Source: Rhodocyclaceae bacterium (GTDB taxonomy: Bacteria > Pseudomonadota > Gammaproteobacteria > Burkholderiales > Rhodocyclaceae). Taken from it: DNA of 64,000 nt. Made by a program: the position numbers and the translations under genes. The notes under the pieces were generated by a model. That model saw only the letters and a program-made list of their open reading frames with translations, made no database searches and was not told where the DNA came from. The DNA lies in contig JADFDU010000002.1 in assembly GCA_018262775.1 (NCBI GenBank), positions 1-64,000 of the forward strand, in the 5' to 3' direction. Numbering within the stretch: the first letter of the stretch is position 1; each line of letters starts with the position of its first letter. Below, piece after piece: positions 1 through 8,857 of this stretch.

Positions 1-1055
<1,055 letters not shown>

Positions 1056-1070
1056 GTGTCCTGCTCCTGT

Positions 1071-1116
1071 AAAAAAAGTCCCGATGTGCCGACGTTACCG
1101 GCCCCGGGATCACGGG
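1071..1116 (-). terminator. intrinsic terminator/attenuator in the metK leader
   Basis: On the minus strand a GC-rich hairpin ends in CGGG followed by a run of seven T residues (1071-1077). The outer stem is CCCG with CGGG and the inner stem is GCCG with CGGC around GTAACGT. It lies after the SAM-II-like aptamer and just before the AGGAG ribosome site of metK, so it can only act as a premature terminator of the metK transcript. A CCTGC at 1116-1120, directly preceding the hairpin, is complementary to GCAGG inside the aptamer core, which offers a possible antiterminator pairing. The hairpin and T run are seen directly; the switching model is inference. Confidence 0.75.
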
Positions 1117-1123
1117 CAGGTGA

Positions 1124-1195
1124 CGCTTTAGCAGTATTTGTAGCCGCCCTGCAAGTTGTCCTGGGGAACTCGTGCGAGTCCCATTAACTCGGCGG
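1124..1195 (-). promoter_or_regulatory. SAM-II-like riboswitch aptamer upstream of metK
   Basis: The minus-strand leader matches the SAM-II pseudoknot layout. P1 is CCGCC (1191-1195) with GGCGG (1144-1148). The first loop starts GAGUUAAU and ends in ACUUGCAG. After P1 comes a CUACAAAUACUGCUAAAG segment, resembling the conserved GAUAAAUGUAGCUAAA tract of SAM-II. GCAG in the loop can pair with CUGC (1131-1134) to form the P2 pseudoknot. An extra hairpin (GGGACTCG with CGAGTTCCC) is inserted in loop 1. The predicted transcription start, about 1195-1196, falls exactly at P1. SAM-II is known mainly from Alphaproteobacteria and senses S-adenosylmethionine, the product of MetK. Motif match is by eye; no covariance model was run. 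Confidence 0.78.
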
Positions 1196-1202
1196 AAATA
1201 TA

Positions 1203-1232
1203 ATTATAGTTTTTTGTCCCGCTTCGGGTCAA
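1203..1232 (-). promoter_or_regulatory. sigma70 promoter of metK
   Basis: On the minus strand TTGACC (1227-1232) and a perfect TATAAT (1203-1208) are separated by 18 bases. The expected start is about 1195-1196, at the first base of the riboswitch P1 stem. The promoter lies in the 195-bp gap shared with the divergent acyltransferase gene at 1251, whose own transcription must start within or across these elements. Confidence 0.82.
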
Positions 1233-1250
1233 ACACGGTATTTTCAGCGA

Positions 1251-2219
1251 ATGACTTTGCTTTTCCGTTTCCTCGGTCGTTTGCCGCTGCGCCTGCTGCA
1301 TGCCCTGGGCGCGCTCTCCGGCTGGATCGCCTATCTTGCCTCGCCGACCTATCGGCGCCATACACAGGAAAACCTCGCCCTGGCCTATGGCCCCGCCGAG
1401 GCGAAGGCGATCCTGCCGGAAGTGGTGGCGCATGCCGGCCGCAGCGTGCTGGAACTGCCACTGATATGGCTGCGCGACCGGGCCGAAGTGACGGGTCTGG
1501 TGAAACATGTCACCGGCTGGGAGGAGGTGGAGCGCGCCCTGGCGCGCGGTGAGGGTATCCTGATCCTCACGCCGCACCTCGGCTGCTTCGACATCATTGG
1601 TCAGTATCTCGCCGTCCGCATGAAACTGACGGTGCTCTACCGGCCGCCCAAGCTCGCCTGGCTCAAGCCGCTCATGGAGGAGGGGCGCGGCGGTGGCAAC
1701 TTTCACCTTGCACCAGCGGATATTTCCGGCGTGCGCCTGCTGCTGCGCGCCCTGAAGCGCCGCGAAGCCATCGCCATGCTGCCCGACCAGGTGCCAGGAG
1801 AAGGCGAGGGCATCTGGGCGGATTACTTCGCCCGCAAGGCGTTCACCATGACCCTGGCGGCGCGCCTGACCGAGGTCGGCAAGGCGTCGGTCATCCTGAC
1901 CTATGCCGAGCGCCTGCCGCATGGCGCGGGCTTCCATGTCCACTTTTTGCCGCCGCAAAGTGAAATCGAGGGGACGCTGGAGCAGCGCGTCGCGTCGCTC
2001 AATCTCGCCATCGAGGCGCTGGTGCGACGCTGCCCCGAGCAATACCTGTGGGGTTACAACCGCTACAAGGCGCCGCGCGGCGCGCAACCGCCGCCAACGA
2101 GCGCCCACCCCCCACCCCCCGTCCCCAGGGCGGGGGTGACGGAAGTTCGCGGGCAAGGCCCGCTCAAGGAGGGAGGTTTGCCGACCCCTAGGGGCGGCCC
2201 GGCGGAGCCGCCATGCTGA
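1251..2219 (+). CDS. lysophospholipid/lipid A acyltransferase (LpxL/HtrB family) with C-terminal extension
   Basis: Membrane-associated acyltransferase that probably adds a secondary acyl chain to lipid A (or a lysophospholipid) at the inner membrane. An N-terminal hydrophobic stretch, LLFRFLGRLPLRLLHALGAL, anchors it. The catalytic HX4D motif is HLGCFD at about residue 107, followed by YRPPK and the LPDQVPGEGEG substrate-side motif. The family core ends near YNRYKAPRG at about residue 278. The remaining 45 or so residues are Pro/Gly-rich and are encoded by a palindromic element (2106-2212), so they are probably not native to the family. The stop overlaps the start of the next acyltransferase by 7 bp, suggesting coupled translation. 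Which acyl donor or position is used cannot be told from sequence alone. Confidence 0.9.
   Translation: MTLLFRFLGRLPLRLLHALGALSGWIAYLASPTYRRHTQENLALAYGPAEAKAILPEVVAHAGRSVLELPLIWLRDRAEVTGLVKHVTGWEEVERALARGEGILILTPHLGCFDIIGQYLAVRMKLTVLYRPPKLAWLKPLMEEGRGGGNFHLAPADISGVRLLLRALKRREAIAMLPDQVPGEGEGIWADYFARKAFTMTLAARLTEVGKASVILTYAERLPHGAGFHVHFLPPQSEIEGTLEQRVASLNLAIEALVRRCPEQYLWGYNRYKAPRGAQPPPTSAHPPPPVPRAGVTEVRGQGPLKEGGLPTPRGGPAEPPC
2106..2212. repeat. compact palindromic element fused to the end of the acyltransferase gene
   Basis: Several perfect hairpins are packed here: CACCCCC with GGGGGTG (2113-2138), GCGGGC with GCCCGC (2149-2163), and a CCCCTAGGGG palindrome near 2185-2195, before the next start codon. 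The segment is more repetitive and C/G-run-rich than the flanking coding sequence. It encodes the non-homologous C-terminal tail of the upstream protein. It looks like a small dispersed intergenic repeat that has lost its upstream stop codon. No second copy was noticed in this window. Confidence 0.5.
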
Positions 2220-3085
2220 CCAGGCTGGGCTTGACGGTTATCTGGCTGCTGCATTTCCTGCCGCTGAAGTGGCTGGCACCGCTGGGCGAGGCCCTGGGCA
2301 AGCTGCTCTATGCCTTCGGCCGCGAGCGCCGCCACGTCGCGCTGACTAACCTGCACCTGTGCTACCCGCAGATGCCGGAAGTGGAATGCGGGCAGTTGGC
2401 GCGCGCGCATTTCCGCGCCTTCGGCCGCAGCTTCCTCGAACGAGGACTGCTGTGGTGGTCGCCGCCGGAGACGATCCGCCGCCTGGTGCGTGTCGAGGGT
2501 CTGGAGCAGGTGCGTGCGCTGGCGGGTAAGCCGGTGATCCTCTTCGTGCCGCATTTCGTTGGCCTCGACATGGGCTGGACGCGGCTCACGCTGGAGCTGG
2601 ACATGGTGAGCATCTACGCGCAGCAGAAAAACTTCTATTTCAATGCCGCGCTGTACAAGGGGCGCCTGCGCTTCGGCGACTCGAAGCTGCTCTCGCGCCA
2701 GGACGGCGTGCGCCAGGCCATCCGCGGCATGAAGGCCGGCCAGCCCTTCTATTACCTGCCGGATATGGACTACGGCCAGCGCGACACCATCTTCGTGCCC
2801 TTCTTCGGCGTGCCGGCGGCAACCATCACCGGCCTGTCGCGGCTGGCGCGCATGACCGGCGCGACGGTGATCCCCTGCGTTACGCGCATGCTGCCTGGCG
2901 CCGCGGGTTATGTCGTCGAGTTGGGCGCACCGTGGGCGGATTTTCCCGGCGAGAGCATCGAGGCCGACACGCTGCGCATGAATGCCTGGATCGAGCAGCG
3001 CATCGGCGACATGCCGGAGCAGTACTACTGGGTGCACAAACGTTTCAAGACGCGGCCTCGCGGAGAGAAGAAGCCTTATAAATAA
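2213..3085 (+). CDS. lysophospholipid/lipid A acyltransferase (LpxL/HtrB family), second copy
   Basis: A 290-residue paralogue of the preceding gene. A hydrophobic N-terminal anchor (LTVIWLLHFLPLKWLAPLG) is followed by the family region. The catalytic HX4D motif is HFVGLD at about residue 112, then IYAQQKN and YYLPDMDYGQRDTIFVPFFG. It ends in the expected YYWVHKRFKTRPRGE. Length is normal for the family, in contrast to the extended upstream copy. The ATG lies 7 bp before the end of that gene, so the two are probably expressed together. The likely role is the second secondary acylation of lipid A; the exact donor chain is unknown. Confidence 0.92.
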   Translation: MLTRLGLTVIWLLHFLPLKWLAPLGEALGKLLYAFGRERRHVALTNLHLCYPQMPEVECGQLARAHFRAFGRSFLERGLLWWSPPETIRRLVRVEGLEQVRALAGKPVILFVPHFVGLDMGWTRLTLELDMVSIYAQQKNFYFNAALYKGRLRFGDSKLLSRQDGVRQAIRGMKAGQPFYYLPDMDYGQRDTIFVPFFGVPAATITGLSRLARMTGATVIPCVTRMLPGAAGYVVELGAPWADFPGESIEADTLRMNAWIEQRIGDMPEQYYWVHKRFKTRPRGEKKPYK

Positions 3086-3090
3086 CCGCC

Positions 3091-3192
3091 CTCAACACAG
3101 AGATCACAGAGGCAAGGAGGGCACAGAGAAAAACAATTTTTCATTTGGGGCTTTCCTCTGTGTTCTCTGTGCCTCTGTGATCTCTGTGTTGA
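3091..3192. repeat. ACAGAG-rich inverted repeat, copy 1
   Basis: A 23-bp perfect inverted repeat (3092-3114 with 3170-3192; outer ends TCAACACAGAG and CTCTGTGTTGA) encloses further imperfectly paired ACAGAG/CTCTGT units, making a hairpin about 100 bp long. It fills most of the gap between the second acyltransferase and the CoA-binding gene. A second, related copy lies at 44277-44373 upstream of glmS. Such ACAGAG repeats are known as dispersed elements in several environmental bacteria. Confidence 0.85.
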
Positions 3193-3222
3193 AGGCGCTT
3201 GTTGTTAAGGTAAGATTGCGCG

Positions 3223-3654
3223 ATGTTTCGCAACCCTCCGCCCGACGCCATCTGCGCCCTGCTGCGCGAGGTGAAGACCATCGCGGTGGTCGGCCTGTCG
3301 CCGAACCCTGCCCGCCCCGCCTTCCGTATCGCCCGCGCCCTGCAGGGCTTCGGCTACCGTGTCATTCCAGTGCGGCCGAAGGTCGAGTCGGTGCTGGGCG
3401 AAAAAGCCTATGCTTCCCTTTCCGAGGTGCCGGAAAAAATCGACCTGGTGGATGTCTTTCGCGCCGCCGAGCATGTCGGGCCGATCGTGGATGAATGCCT
3501 GCGCCTAGGACTGAAGCGCATCTGGCTGCAGGACGGCGTCGTCAACGAAGAAGCCGCGGCCAAGGCTGTTGCCGGCGGCATGACGGTGGTGATGGATCGT
3601 TGCGTCTGGCGCGATTACACAAGCCTGTGTGCCGAGACAGTCGATGCGGATTAA
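3223..3654 (+). CDS. CoA-binding domain protein (YccU-like)
   Basis: A 143-residue single-domain protein with a Rossmann-type CoA-binding fold. It contains [20 protein letters not shown], the nucleotide-binding beta-alpha-beta start, then [10 protein letters not shown], and [18 protein letters not shown], as in YccU family proteins. The whole length matches the family. It probably binds CoA or acyl-CoA, but the cellular role of the family is unsettled. The gene starts 30 bp after the ACAGAG repeat, and its 3' end overlaps the dapF start by 11 bp, so it likely shares transcription with dapF. Confidence 0.88.
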   Translation: MFRNPPPDAICALLREVKTIAVVGLSPNPARPAFRIARALQGFGYRVIPVRPKVESVLGEKAYASLSEVPEKIDLVDVFRAAEHVGPIVDECLRLGLKRIWLQDGVVNEEAAAKAVAGGMTVVMDRCVWRDYTSLCAETVDAD

Positions 3655-4474
3655 ATTCACCAAGATGCACGGGCTCGGCAACGACTTCGTCGTGCTCGAT
3701 GGCGTCAATCAGGCCATCGACCTGACGCCGGATCAGGCACGCTTCCTCGCCGACCGCCACTTCGGCGTTGGCTGCGACCAGATTCTCGTCGTCGAGAAGT
3801 CGGCGCGATCGGACGCGGATTTCCGCTATCGCATCTTCAACGCCGACGGCGGCGAGGTGGAGCAGTGCGGCAACGGCGCGCGCTGCTTCGTGCGCTTCGT
3901 GCATGAGAAGGGTCTGACGACGAAGCGCGCCATCCGCGTCGAGACGCAGGGCGGCCTCATCGAGCCGTGCCTGGAGAGCGACGGCAGCGTGACTGTGGAC
4001 ATGGGTGCGCCGCGCTTCGAACCTGCGCATGTGCCCTTTGTCACGGACAGCGACGCGCTGGTGCAGTCCTTGCAGCTGGACGGAGCGCGTGTAGACATCA
4101 CTGCCCTGTCGATGGGCAATCCGCATGCGGTGCAGGTGGTGGCGAACGTTGATGCCGCGCCGGTCGCTGAACAGGGCCGGCAGATCGAGAAGCACCCGCG
4201 CTTCCCGCAGCGTGTGAACGCTGGCTTCATGCAGGTGGCGGATCGCCATGCGATCAGGCTGCGTGTATTTGAACGCGGTGCCGGCGAGACGCTGGCCTGC
4301 GGTACCGGCGCCTGCGCCGCGGTCGTCGCAGGTATTGCCCGCGGCCTGCTCGATTCGCCAGTGAAGGTGACGACGCGCGGCGGCGATCTGAGCATTGCCT
4401 GGGAGGGTCCTGGTCAGCCGGTGCTGATGACCGGGCCGGCAGTGACGGTGTTCGACAGCGAGATTGAAATCTGA
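3644..4474 (+). CDS. dapF: diaminopimelate epimerase
   Basis: Converts LL- to meso-diaminopimelate for lysine and peptidoglycan synthesis. The N-terminus [20 protein letters not shown] is diagnostic. The two catalytic cysteines are visible in [12 protein letters not shown] (near residue 75) and [14 protein letters not shown] (near residue 219). The start chosen is ATG 3644, which overlaps the previous gene. An in-frame GTG at 3629 would add five residues that the family lacks. The product is 276 residues, the usual size. lysA, the last lysine-pathway step, is also in this window at 24246-25490 but is not linked in an operon. Confidence 0.97.
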   Translation: MRIKFTKMHGLGNDFVVLDGVNQAIDLTPDQARFLADRHFGVGCDQILVVEKSARSDADFRYRIFNADGGEVEQCGNGARCFVRFVHEKGLTTKRAIRVETQGGLIEPCLESDGSVTVDMGAPRFEPAHVPFVTDSDALVQSLQLDGARVDITALSMGNPHAVQVVANVDAAPVAEQGRQIEKHPRFPQRVNAGFMQVADRHAIRLRVFERGAGETLACGTGACAAVVAGIARGLLDSPVKVTTRGGDLSIAWEGPGQPVLMTGPAVTVFDSEIEI

Positions 4475-4491
4475 AAGGGGGAACGACAAGA

Positions 4492-5142
4492 ATGAAAGCC
4501 GACGAAATTGCGCGCTACCTGCAGGACCATCCGAAGTTCTTCGAGGAATACGCCGAACTGCTGGCGCAGCTCTGCATTCCGCATCCGCACGGTGGCCGCA
4601 CCATTTCCATCACTGAGCGGCAGATCCTGACGCTACGCGAGAAGGCCAAGCAGCTGGAAGCCAAACTAGGCGAGATGATCCGCTTCGGCGAGGAGAACGA
4701 CGCCATCGGCGAAAAGGTGCATCGTCTGGCGACGGCGCTGGCGGGCGCGCAGTACTTCGCCGCCGTGCGGCGCGCGCTGCTGACGCACCTCGGTGAGGAT
4801 TTCGCCGTGCCGCACGTCGCGCTGCGCCTGTGGAGCGTTCCGCCACAGGTGGACGCAGAAGAGTTCGGCGAGGTGAATGAGCAGACGCGCATCTTTGCCG
4901 CCGGACTGGTCCAGCCCTTCTGTGGCGCCAATGCCGGCTTCGAGGCCGCGAGTTGGTTCGGCGAGGCCGGCAGCCATGTGCGCTCGCTGGCGCTGGTGCC
5001 GTTGCGGCGCGAAGCCGAGACGATCGGCCTGCTGGCCCTCGGCTCGGAGGATGTGCAGCGCTTCTATCCCGAGATGGGCACGTTGTACCTGGGCCATATC
5101 GGGGACATGGCGAGCGCGGCGCTGTTGAGAACCCTGGCGTAG
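4492..5142 (+). CDS. DUF484 family protein
   Basis: A 216-residue cytoplasmic protein of the DUF484 family, typical between dapF and xerC in proteobacteria. The N-terminus MKADEIARYLQDHPKFFEEY and the QLCIPHPHGGRTISITERQI segment are characteristic. A coiled-coil region follows (LREKAKQLEAKLGEM), then a GAF-like second half. No function is established for the family; the conserved position beside xerC is the main clue. A GGGGG ribosome site lies 12 bp upstream of the ATG. It is probably co-transcribed with dapF (17-bp gap) and xerC. Confidence 0.93.
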   Translation: MKADEIARYLQDHPKFFEEYAELLAQLCIPHPHGGRTISITERQILTLREKAKQLEAKLGEMIRFGEENDAIGEKVHRLATALAGAQYFAAVRRALLTHLGEDFAVPHVALRLWSVPPQVDAEEFGEVNEQTRIFAAGLVQPFCGANAGFEAASWFGEAGSHVRSLALVPLRREAETIGLLALGSEDVQRFYPEMGTLYLGHIGDMASAALLRTLA

Positions 5143-5156
5143 CATTCGTGTTTCCC

Positions 5157-6068
5157 ATGGCTGCGGGCGGGCTGACAGGGGACGGCGCGAAGGCCGCCGC
5201 CGCCGCCTGGCTCGACGAACTGGCGCACCAGCGCCGCGTCAGCCCGCTGACCCTGGAGGGCTATGGCCACGATCTGGCGGCGCTGCTGGCGCTGGCCGGA
5301 GACGCCTCCCTCGACACCCTGAAGCATCACGACGTCCGCCGTTTCGTCGCGCAGTTGCACGGGCGCGGTTTGTCGGGGCGCTCGCTGGCGCGAGTCCTGT
5401 CGGCCTGGCGCGGTTTTTTCAACTGGCTGGCACGCGACCATGGCGTATCGCAGAACCCCTGCCTCAACATGCGCGCGCCGAAGTCGAAGAAAGCCCTGCC
5501 GTCGGTGCTCTCGCCCGACCAGGCCCATGCCTTGCTCGAAACGCAAGCCGACGGACTGCTCGAACTGCGCGACAAGGCTCTGTTCGAGCTGTGCTACTCG
5601 TCCGGCCTGCGCCTGGCCGAGCTGGCGAGCCTCGATTGCAATAGTGCGCAGGATCTGGCGGCGGGCGAAGTGACTGTCACCGGCAAGCGGGCGAAGACAC
5701 GCAGCGTGCCGGTCGGCGCCAAGGCGCGTGCGGCGCTGGCCGCGTGGCTGGCGCGGCGCGATGAGCTGGCTGCGGCTGATTGCCCGGCGCTGTTCGTCAG
5801 CCAACGTGGTACGCGCCTGTCGATGCGCATGATTCAGCTGCGGCTCGACCGCTGGGGCAAGAAGGCCGGCCTCGGCGCGCACGTGCATCCGCACATGCTG
5901 CGCCACTCCTTCGCCTCGCATGTGCTGCAGTCTTCTGGCGACCTGCGCGCCGTGCAGGAAATGCTCGGCCATTCCAGCATCGGCACGACGCAGGTGTATA
6001 CGCACCTTGACTTCCAGCATCTGGCGAAGGTTTACGACGCAGCACATCCGCGGGCAAAAAAGAAATGA
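5157..6068 (+). CDS. xerC: site-specific tyrosine recombinase XerC
   Basis: Resolves chromosome dimers with XerD at dif. The 303-residue product has an N-terminal SAM-like core-binding domain (to about residue 110) and a C-terminal catalytic domain. The catalytic set is complete: Arg in SGLRLAEL, Lys in VTGKRAKTRSVP, the HxxR in HPHMLRHSFASH, His in LGHSSIGTTQ and the nucleophile Tyr in QVYTHLDF. ATG 5157 is preferred; an in-frame GTG at 5148 is possible. The stop overlaps the next start by 4 bp (ATGA). It is a housekeeping copy, not part of a mobile element. Confidence 0.95.
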   Translation: MAAGGLTGDGAKAAAAAWLDELAHQRRVSPLTLEGYGHDLAALLALAGDASLDTLKHHDVRRFVAQLHGRGLSGRSLARVLSAWRGFFNWLARDHGVSQNPCLNMRAPKSKKALPSVLSPDQAHALLETQADGLLELRDKALFELCYSSGLRLAELASLDCNSAQDLAAGEVTVTGKRAKTRSVPVGAKARAALAAWLARRDELAAADCPALFVSQRGTRLSMRMIQLRLDRWGKKAGLGAHVHPHMLRHSFASHVLQSSGDLRAVQEMLGHSSIGTTQVYTHLDFQHLAKVYDAAHPRAKKK

Positions 6069-6913
6069 GCGGCTCGCCTTCCGTCCGCCGCTGGCTTGCC
6101 GATGCCGCACAGCGCATTGATGCGGCGCTCGGCCCGGCGCGGGTGAAGCGCATCGTGCTGCCGCCGCTCGTCGACCAGCCGGGCAAGGAAGGCGAGTTCT
6201 GTGCCGTGCAGCTCGATGACGGCAGTGTCGGTCTGGCCTTCACGCTGCTGGGAAGCACGCTGGCCGAGCTGCATGCGCGCGGCCTGGCCGGAAGGCAGGA
6301 CGGCGGCACCGCGCTGGAGTGGGTGCGCGGCTACGCGGACGGCAGCGGCGCCACGCGCACCCTTGGCCTTGCCACCATCAACGCCCTGACGCGTCGCCTG
6401 TACGACCGTGCCGGTTTCCGCGCCGGCGATTCGGCGGACTCGTTCGGCTCCCTCAACCTGTCACCGGGCGACCGGCTTGGCATGGTGGGGCATTTCACGC
6501 CGCTCATCGGTCAGGCGCGGACGCTCGGCATTCCAGTCACCGTGCTGGAACTCAAGCCCGAGCTGGTGCGCGAGGAGCCTGGACTGGTCGTCACACTCGA
6601 CGCGAAGCGCCTGGCCGGTTGCACCAAAATCGTGTCGACCAGCACGCTGTTGCTCAACGACACCTTCGAGACGGTCGCGGGCTTCTGGCGCGGCGCTGAG
6701 GCGGTAGCCGTCGTCGGTCCTTCCGCCGGCTGTCCGCCTGATCCGCTGTTTGCCGCCGGGGTGACCTCGGTAGGCACCGCCTGGGTGGTTGATGCGGAGG
6801 CTTTTCTCGCACGCTGTGCCGCCGGCGAGAAGTGGGGCGAAACCTCGCTCAAGGTGACGCTGGTGCCGCAAGGCTATCCCGGGCTCGATGCCCTCTTGGC
6901 GAAAGTCGCCTGA
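6065..6913 (+). CDS. DUF364 protein (putative metal-chelation family)
   Basis: A 282-residue protein whose C-terminal half matches the DUF364 pattern. GDRLGMVGHFTPLIGQARTL gives a Rossmann-like core, followed by VLELKPELVREEPG, ST(S/T)LLNDTFE and VVGPSAGCPPDPLFAAGV. Members have been proposed to chelate heavy metals or bind a nucleotide-like ligand, but the function is not established. The start overlaps xerC by 4 bp, so it is translated from the same message. The N-terminal 100 residues carry the partner domain often fused in this family. Confidence 0.8.
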   Translation: MSGSPSVRRWLADAAQRIDAALGPARVKRIVLPPLVDQPGKEGEFCAVQLDDGSVGLAFTLLGSTLAELHARGLAGRQDGGTALEWVRGYADGSGATRTLGLATINALTRRLYDRAGFRAGDSADSFGSLNLSPGDRLGMVGHFTPLIGQARTLGIPVTVLELKPELVREEPGLVVTLDAKRLAGCTKIVSTSTLLLNDTFETVAGFWRGAEAVAVVGPSAGCPPDPLFAAGVTSVGTAWVVDAEAFLARCAAGEKWGETSLKVTLVPQGYPGLDALLAKVA

Positions 6914-7065
6914 GCATGGCCGAATTCGTCCTCCAGCCCGGGCGGCGTTAATTTTCGCCCTCATCCGTTCCAGCGTTGCGTCGCTCCGGCCGTTATGCTA
7001 AAAGCGATATCCGGCCTGCGCTTTCGCTAGGCCGGACCGGCAACCGGACATCCCTGACAGACAAC

Positions 7066-8280
7066 GTGGCTTTCTCACTTTTCGGCAAAAAACCCCCGCC
7101 TGAACCGGCGGCCAGGAAAAAGACGCCGCCTCCGGCACGCCCGGCTGCGCCGAAGCTGGCGGTCGAGCCTGCGCCTGCGCCGCCCAAGGAAGAACTCGAG
7201 TCGCTCGACTTCACCGCGCCCGGTGCGATCGAGGCGCATGAAGAAGATACAGATACCCCCGGTCACTTCGAGATCAGCGAAAGCTCGTCCACCCTGCATC
7301 CGGTGGTCGAGGAGGCCGCCATCCTTTTCGCCAATGGACAGGACGAGGCGGCCCTGGAGGCGCTGGAAACCGCTGCCGACGCGGGCGGTCTGGCGGCTGC
7401 GGCCGACCAGGTGTGGGCCATGTTGTTCGACCTCTACCAGATCCTGGGCAAGCGCGAAGTGTTCGACAAGCGCGCCCTCGAGTATTCGATGAAATATGAA
7501 AAGTCGCCACCGACCTGGGTCGAACCGGCGCGGCAGTCGCTTGGCCCGGCGCTGACCACCGGCGGCACGGCTTTTGTGGCGTTTACGGGGTTGCTGGGCG
7601 AGGCCTCCGACAAGCAAATCAAGCAGCTCGAGAAAATCATCGCCGGCCATCCGGTGGTGCGCGTCGAGTTCGGCAAGCTGCAGGGCGCCGACACGCTGGG
7701 CGCCGAGATGCTGCTGAAGGCGATGCGGGCGGCGCGCAAGCGCAAGTGCGAACTGGTAATGAGCGGCCCCGACAAGCTGGCCGAGGTGCTCAGGGGCAAG
7801 ATCGAAGTCGGCAAGCCGGAGGACGAAACGCTGTGGATGCTGCTGCTGGAGCTGTATCAGCACATGGCGCAGCAGGAACCCTTCGAGGAGTGGGCGGTGA
7901 ACTATGCCGTCACCTTCGAGGTCTCCCCGCCTTCCTGGGAAAGCCGGCCGCCGCCGAAGGCGCCGGTCGCGAATGCCGTGCTGGCGAAGGAAGCGGCCGA
8001 AGCGGATGTCTTCCCCCTGGCGGGCGAGATGTACAGCGCCGGCTCCGATGCCTTCCGCCAGCTGGTGGACTTCGCCATGGGCCGTGAGCAGGTGCTCATC
8101 GACTGCAGCGAGCTCAAGCGCATGGACTTCGTCAGCGCCGGGCTCTTCCTCAACACGCTGACCAATCTGCAGATCACGGGCAGCGGCGTCACGATCCGCA
8201 ATCCGAACCAGTTGATCTACGCCCTGTTCGGCGTGCTCGGCATCAACCAGGTGGCGCACGTCGAGCGGCGCAAGTTCTGA
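7066..8280 (+). CDS. double STAS-domain protein upstream of hslVU
   Basis: A 404-residue cytoplasmic protein. It has an N-terminal Pro/Ala-rich low-complexity segment, a middle helical region ([20 protein letters not shown]) and two STAS-like domains, around residues 155-235 and 310-400. The first contains [20 protein letters not shown]; the second [20 protein letters not shown] followed by [15 protein letters not shown]. Serine or threonine at the anti-sigma-antagonist phosphosite is not obvious in the first domain; the second has SAG. GTG 7066 is chosen because the protein start VAFSLFGKK fits and no ATG precedes it closely. STAS proteins mediate protein-protein signalling; the partner here is unknown. 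It lies 40 bp before hslV on the same strand. Confidence 0.8.
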   Translation: MAFSLFGKKPPPEPAARKKTPPPARPAAPKLAVEPAPAPPKEELESLDFTAPGAIEAHEEDTDTPGHFEISESSSTLHPVVEEAAILFANGQDEAALEALETAADAGGLAAAADQVWAMLFDLYQILGKREVFDKRALEYSMKYEKSPPTWVEPARQSLGPALTTGGTAFVAFTGLLGEASDKQIKQLEKIIAGHPVVRVEFGKLQGADTLGAEMLLKAMRAARKRKCELVMSGPDKLAEVLRGKIEVGKPEDETLWMLLLELYQHMAQQEPFEEWAVNYAVTFEVSPPSWESRPPPKAPVANAVLAKEAAEADVFPLAGEMYSAGSDAFRQLVDFAMGREQVLIDCSELKRMDFVSAGLFLNTLTNLQITGSGVTIRNPNQLIYALFGVLGINQVAHVERRKF

Positions 8281-8320
8281 GGCTTTCTCTTTCCTTCTTC
8301 GTTTTCTATCGGGCAGTTCC

Positions 8321-8857
8321 ATGGAGCAATATCACGGCACCACCATTCTTTCCGTGCGCCGCGGCGCCAGCGTCGCCCTCGGCGGCGATGGCCAGGTGAC
8401 GCTCGGCAACATCGTCATCAAGGCCAGCGCGCGCAAGGTGCGGCGGCTCTACCAGGAAAAGATCCTGGCCGGCTTCGCCGGCGGTACCGCCGACGCCTTC
8501 ACCCTCTTCGAACGCTTCGAGGCCAAGCTGGAAAAGCACCAGGGCAATCTGTTGCGCAGCGCCGTGGAGCTGGCCAAGGACTGGCGCACCGACCGCATCC
8601 TGCGCCGCCTGGAGGCCATGCTGGCGGTGGCCGACCGGCAGACTTCGCTCGTCATCACCGGCAATGGCGACGTGCTCGAGCCGGAGCTGGGCATCGTCGC
8701 CATCGGCAGTGGCGGCCCGTATGCGCAGGCGGCGGCGCGCGCCCTGCTGGAGAACACCGAATTAACCGCCGAGGAGATCGTCAAAAAGGCGCTGACCGTC
8801 GCCGGCGATCTGTGCATCTACACCAACCAGAGCCATGTCATCGAGGTGCTCGAGTGA
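8321..8857 (+). CDS. hslV: ATP-dependent protease HslVU, peptidase subunit
   Basis: Proteolytic core of the HslVU protease. The sequence [15 protein letters not shown] shows a short propeptide before the N-terminal catalytic threonine (TTI after processing), as in many proteobacteria. [10 protein letters not shown] and the [19 protein letters not shown] segment are typical. The length of 178 residues matches the family. Its stop overlaps the GTG start of hslU. Together the subunits degrade misfolded and regulatory proteins. Confidence 0.97.
   Translation: MEQYHGTTILSVRRGASVALGGDGQVTLGNIVIKASARKVRRLYQEKILAGFAGGTADAFTLFERFEAKLEKHQGNLLRSAVELAKDWRTDRILRRLEAMLAVADRQTSLVITGNGDVLEPELGIVAIGSGGPYAQAAARALLENTELTAEEIVKKALTVAGDLCIYTNQSHVIEVLE

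Noticed and set aside
1128-2156. 342-codon minus-strand frame from the metK leader into the acyltransferase
   Set aside because: It covers the riboswitch and promoter region and is antisense to a well-supported acyltransferase. The composition is that of a shadow frame.
5157-6068. Tyrosine recombinase as a sign of an integrated element
   Set aside because: It matches housekeeping XerC in size, motifs and its dapF-DUF484-xerC position. No attachment-site repeats or cargo lie around it.
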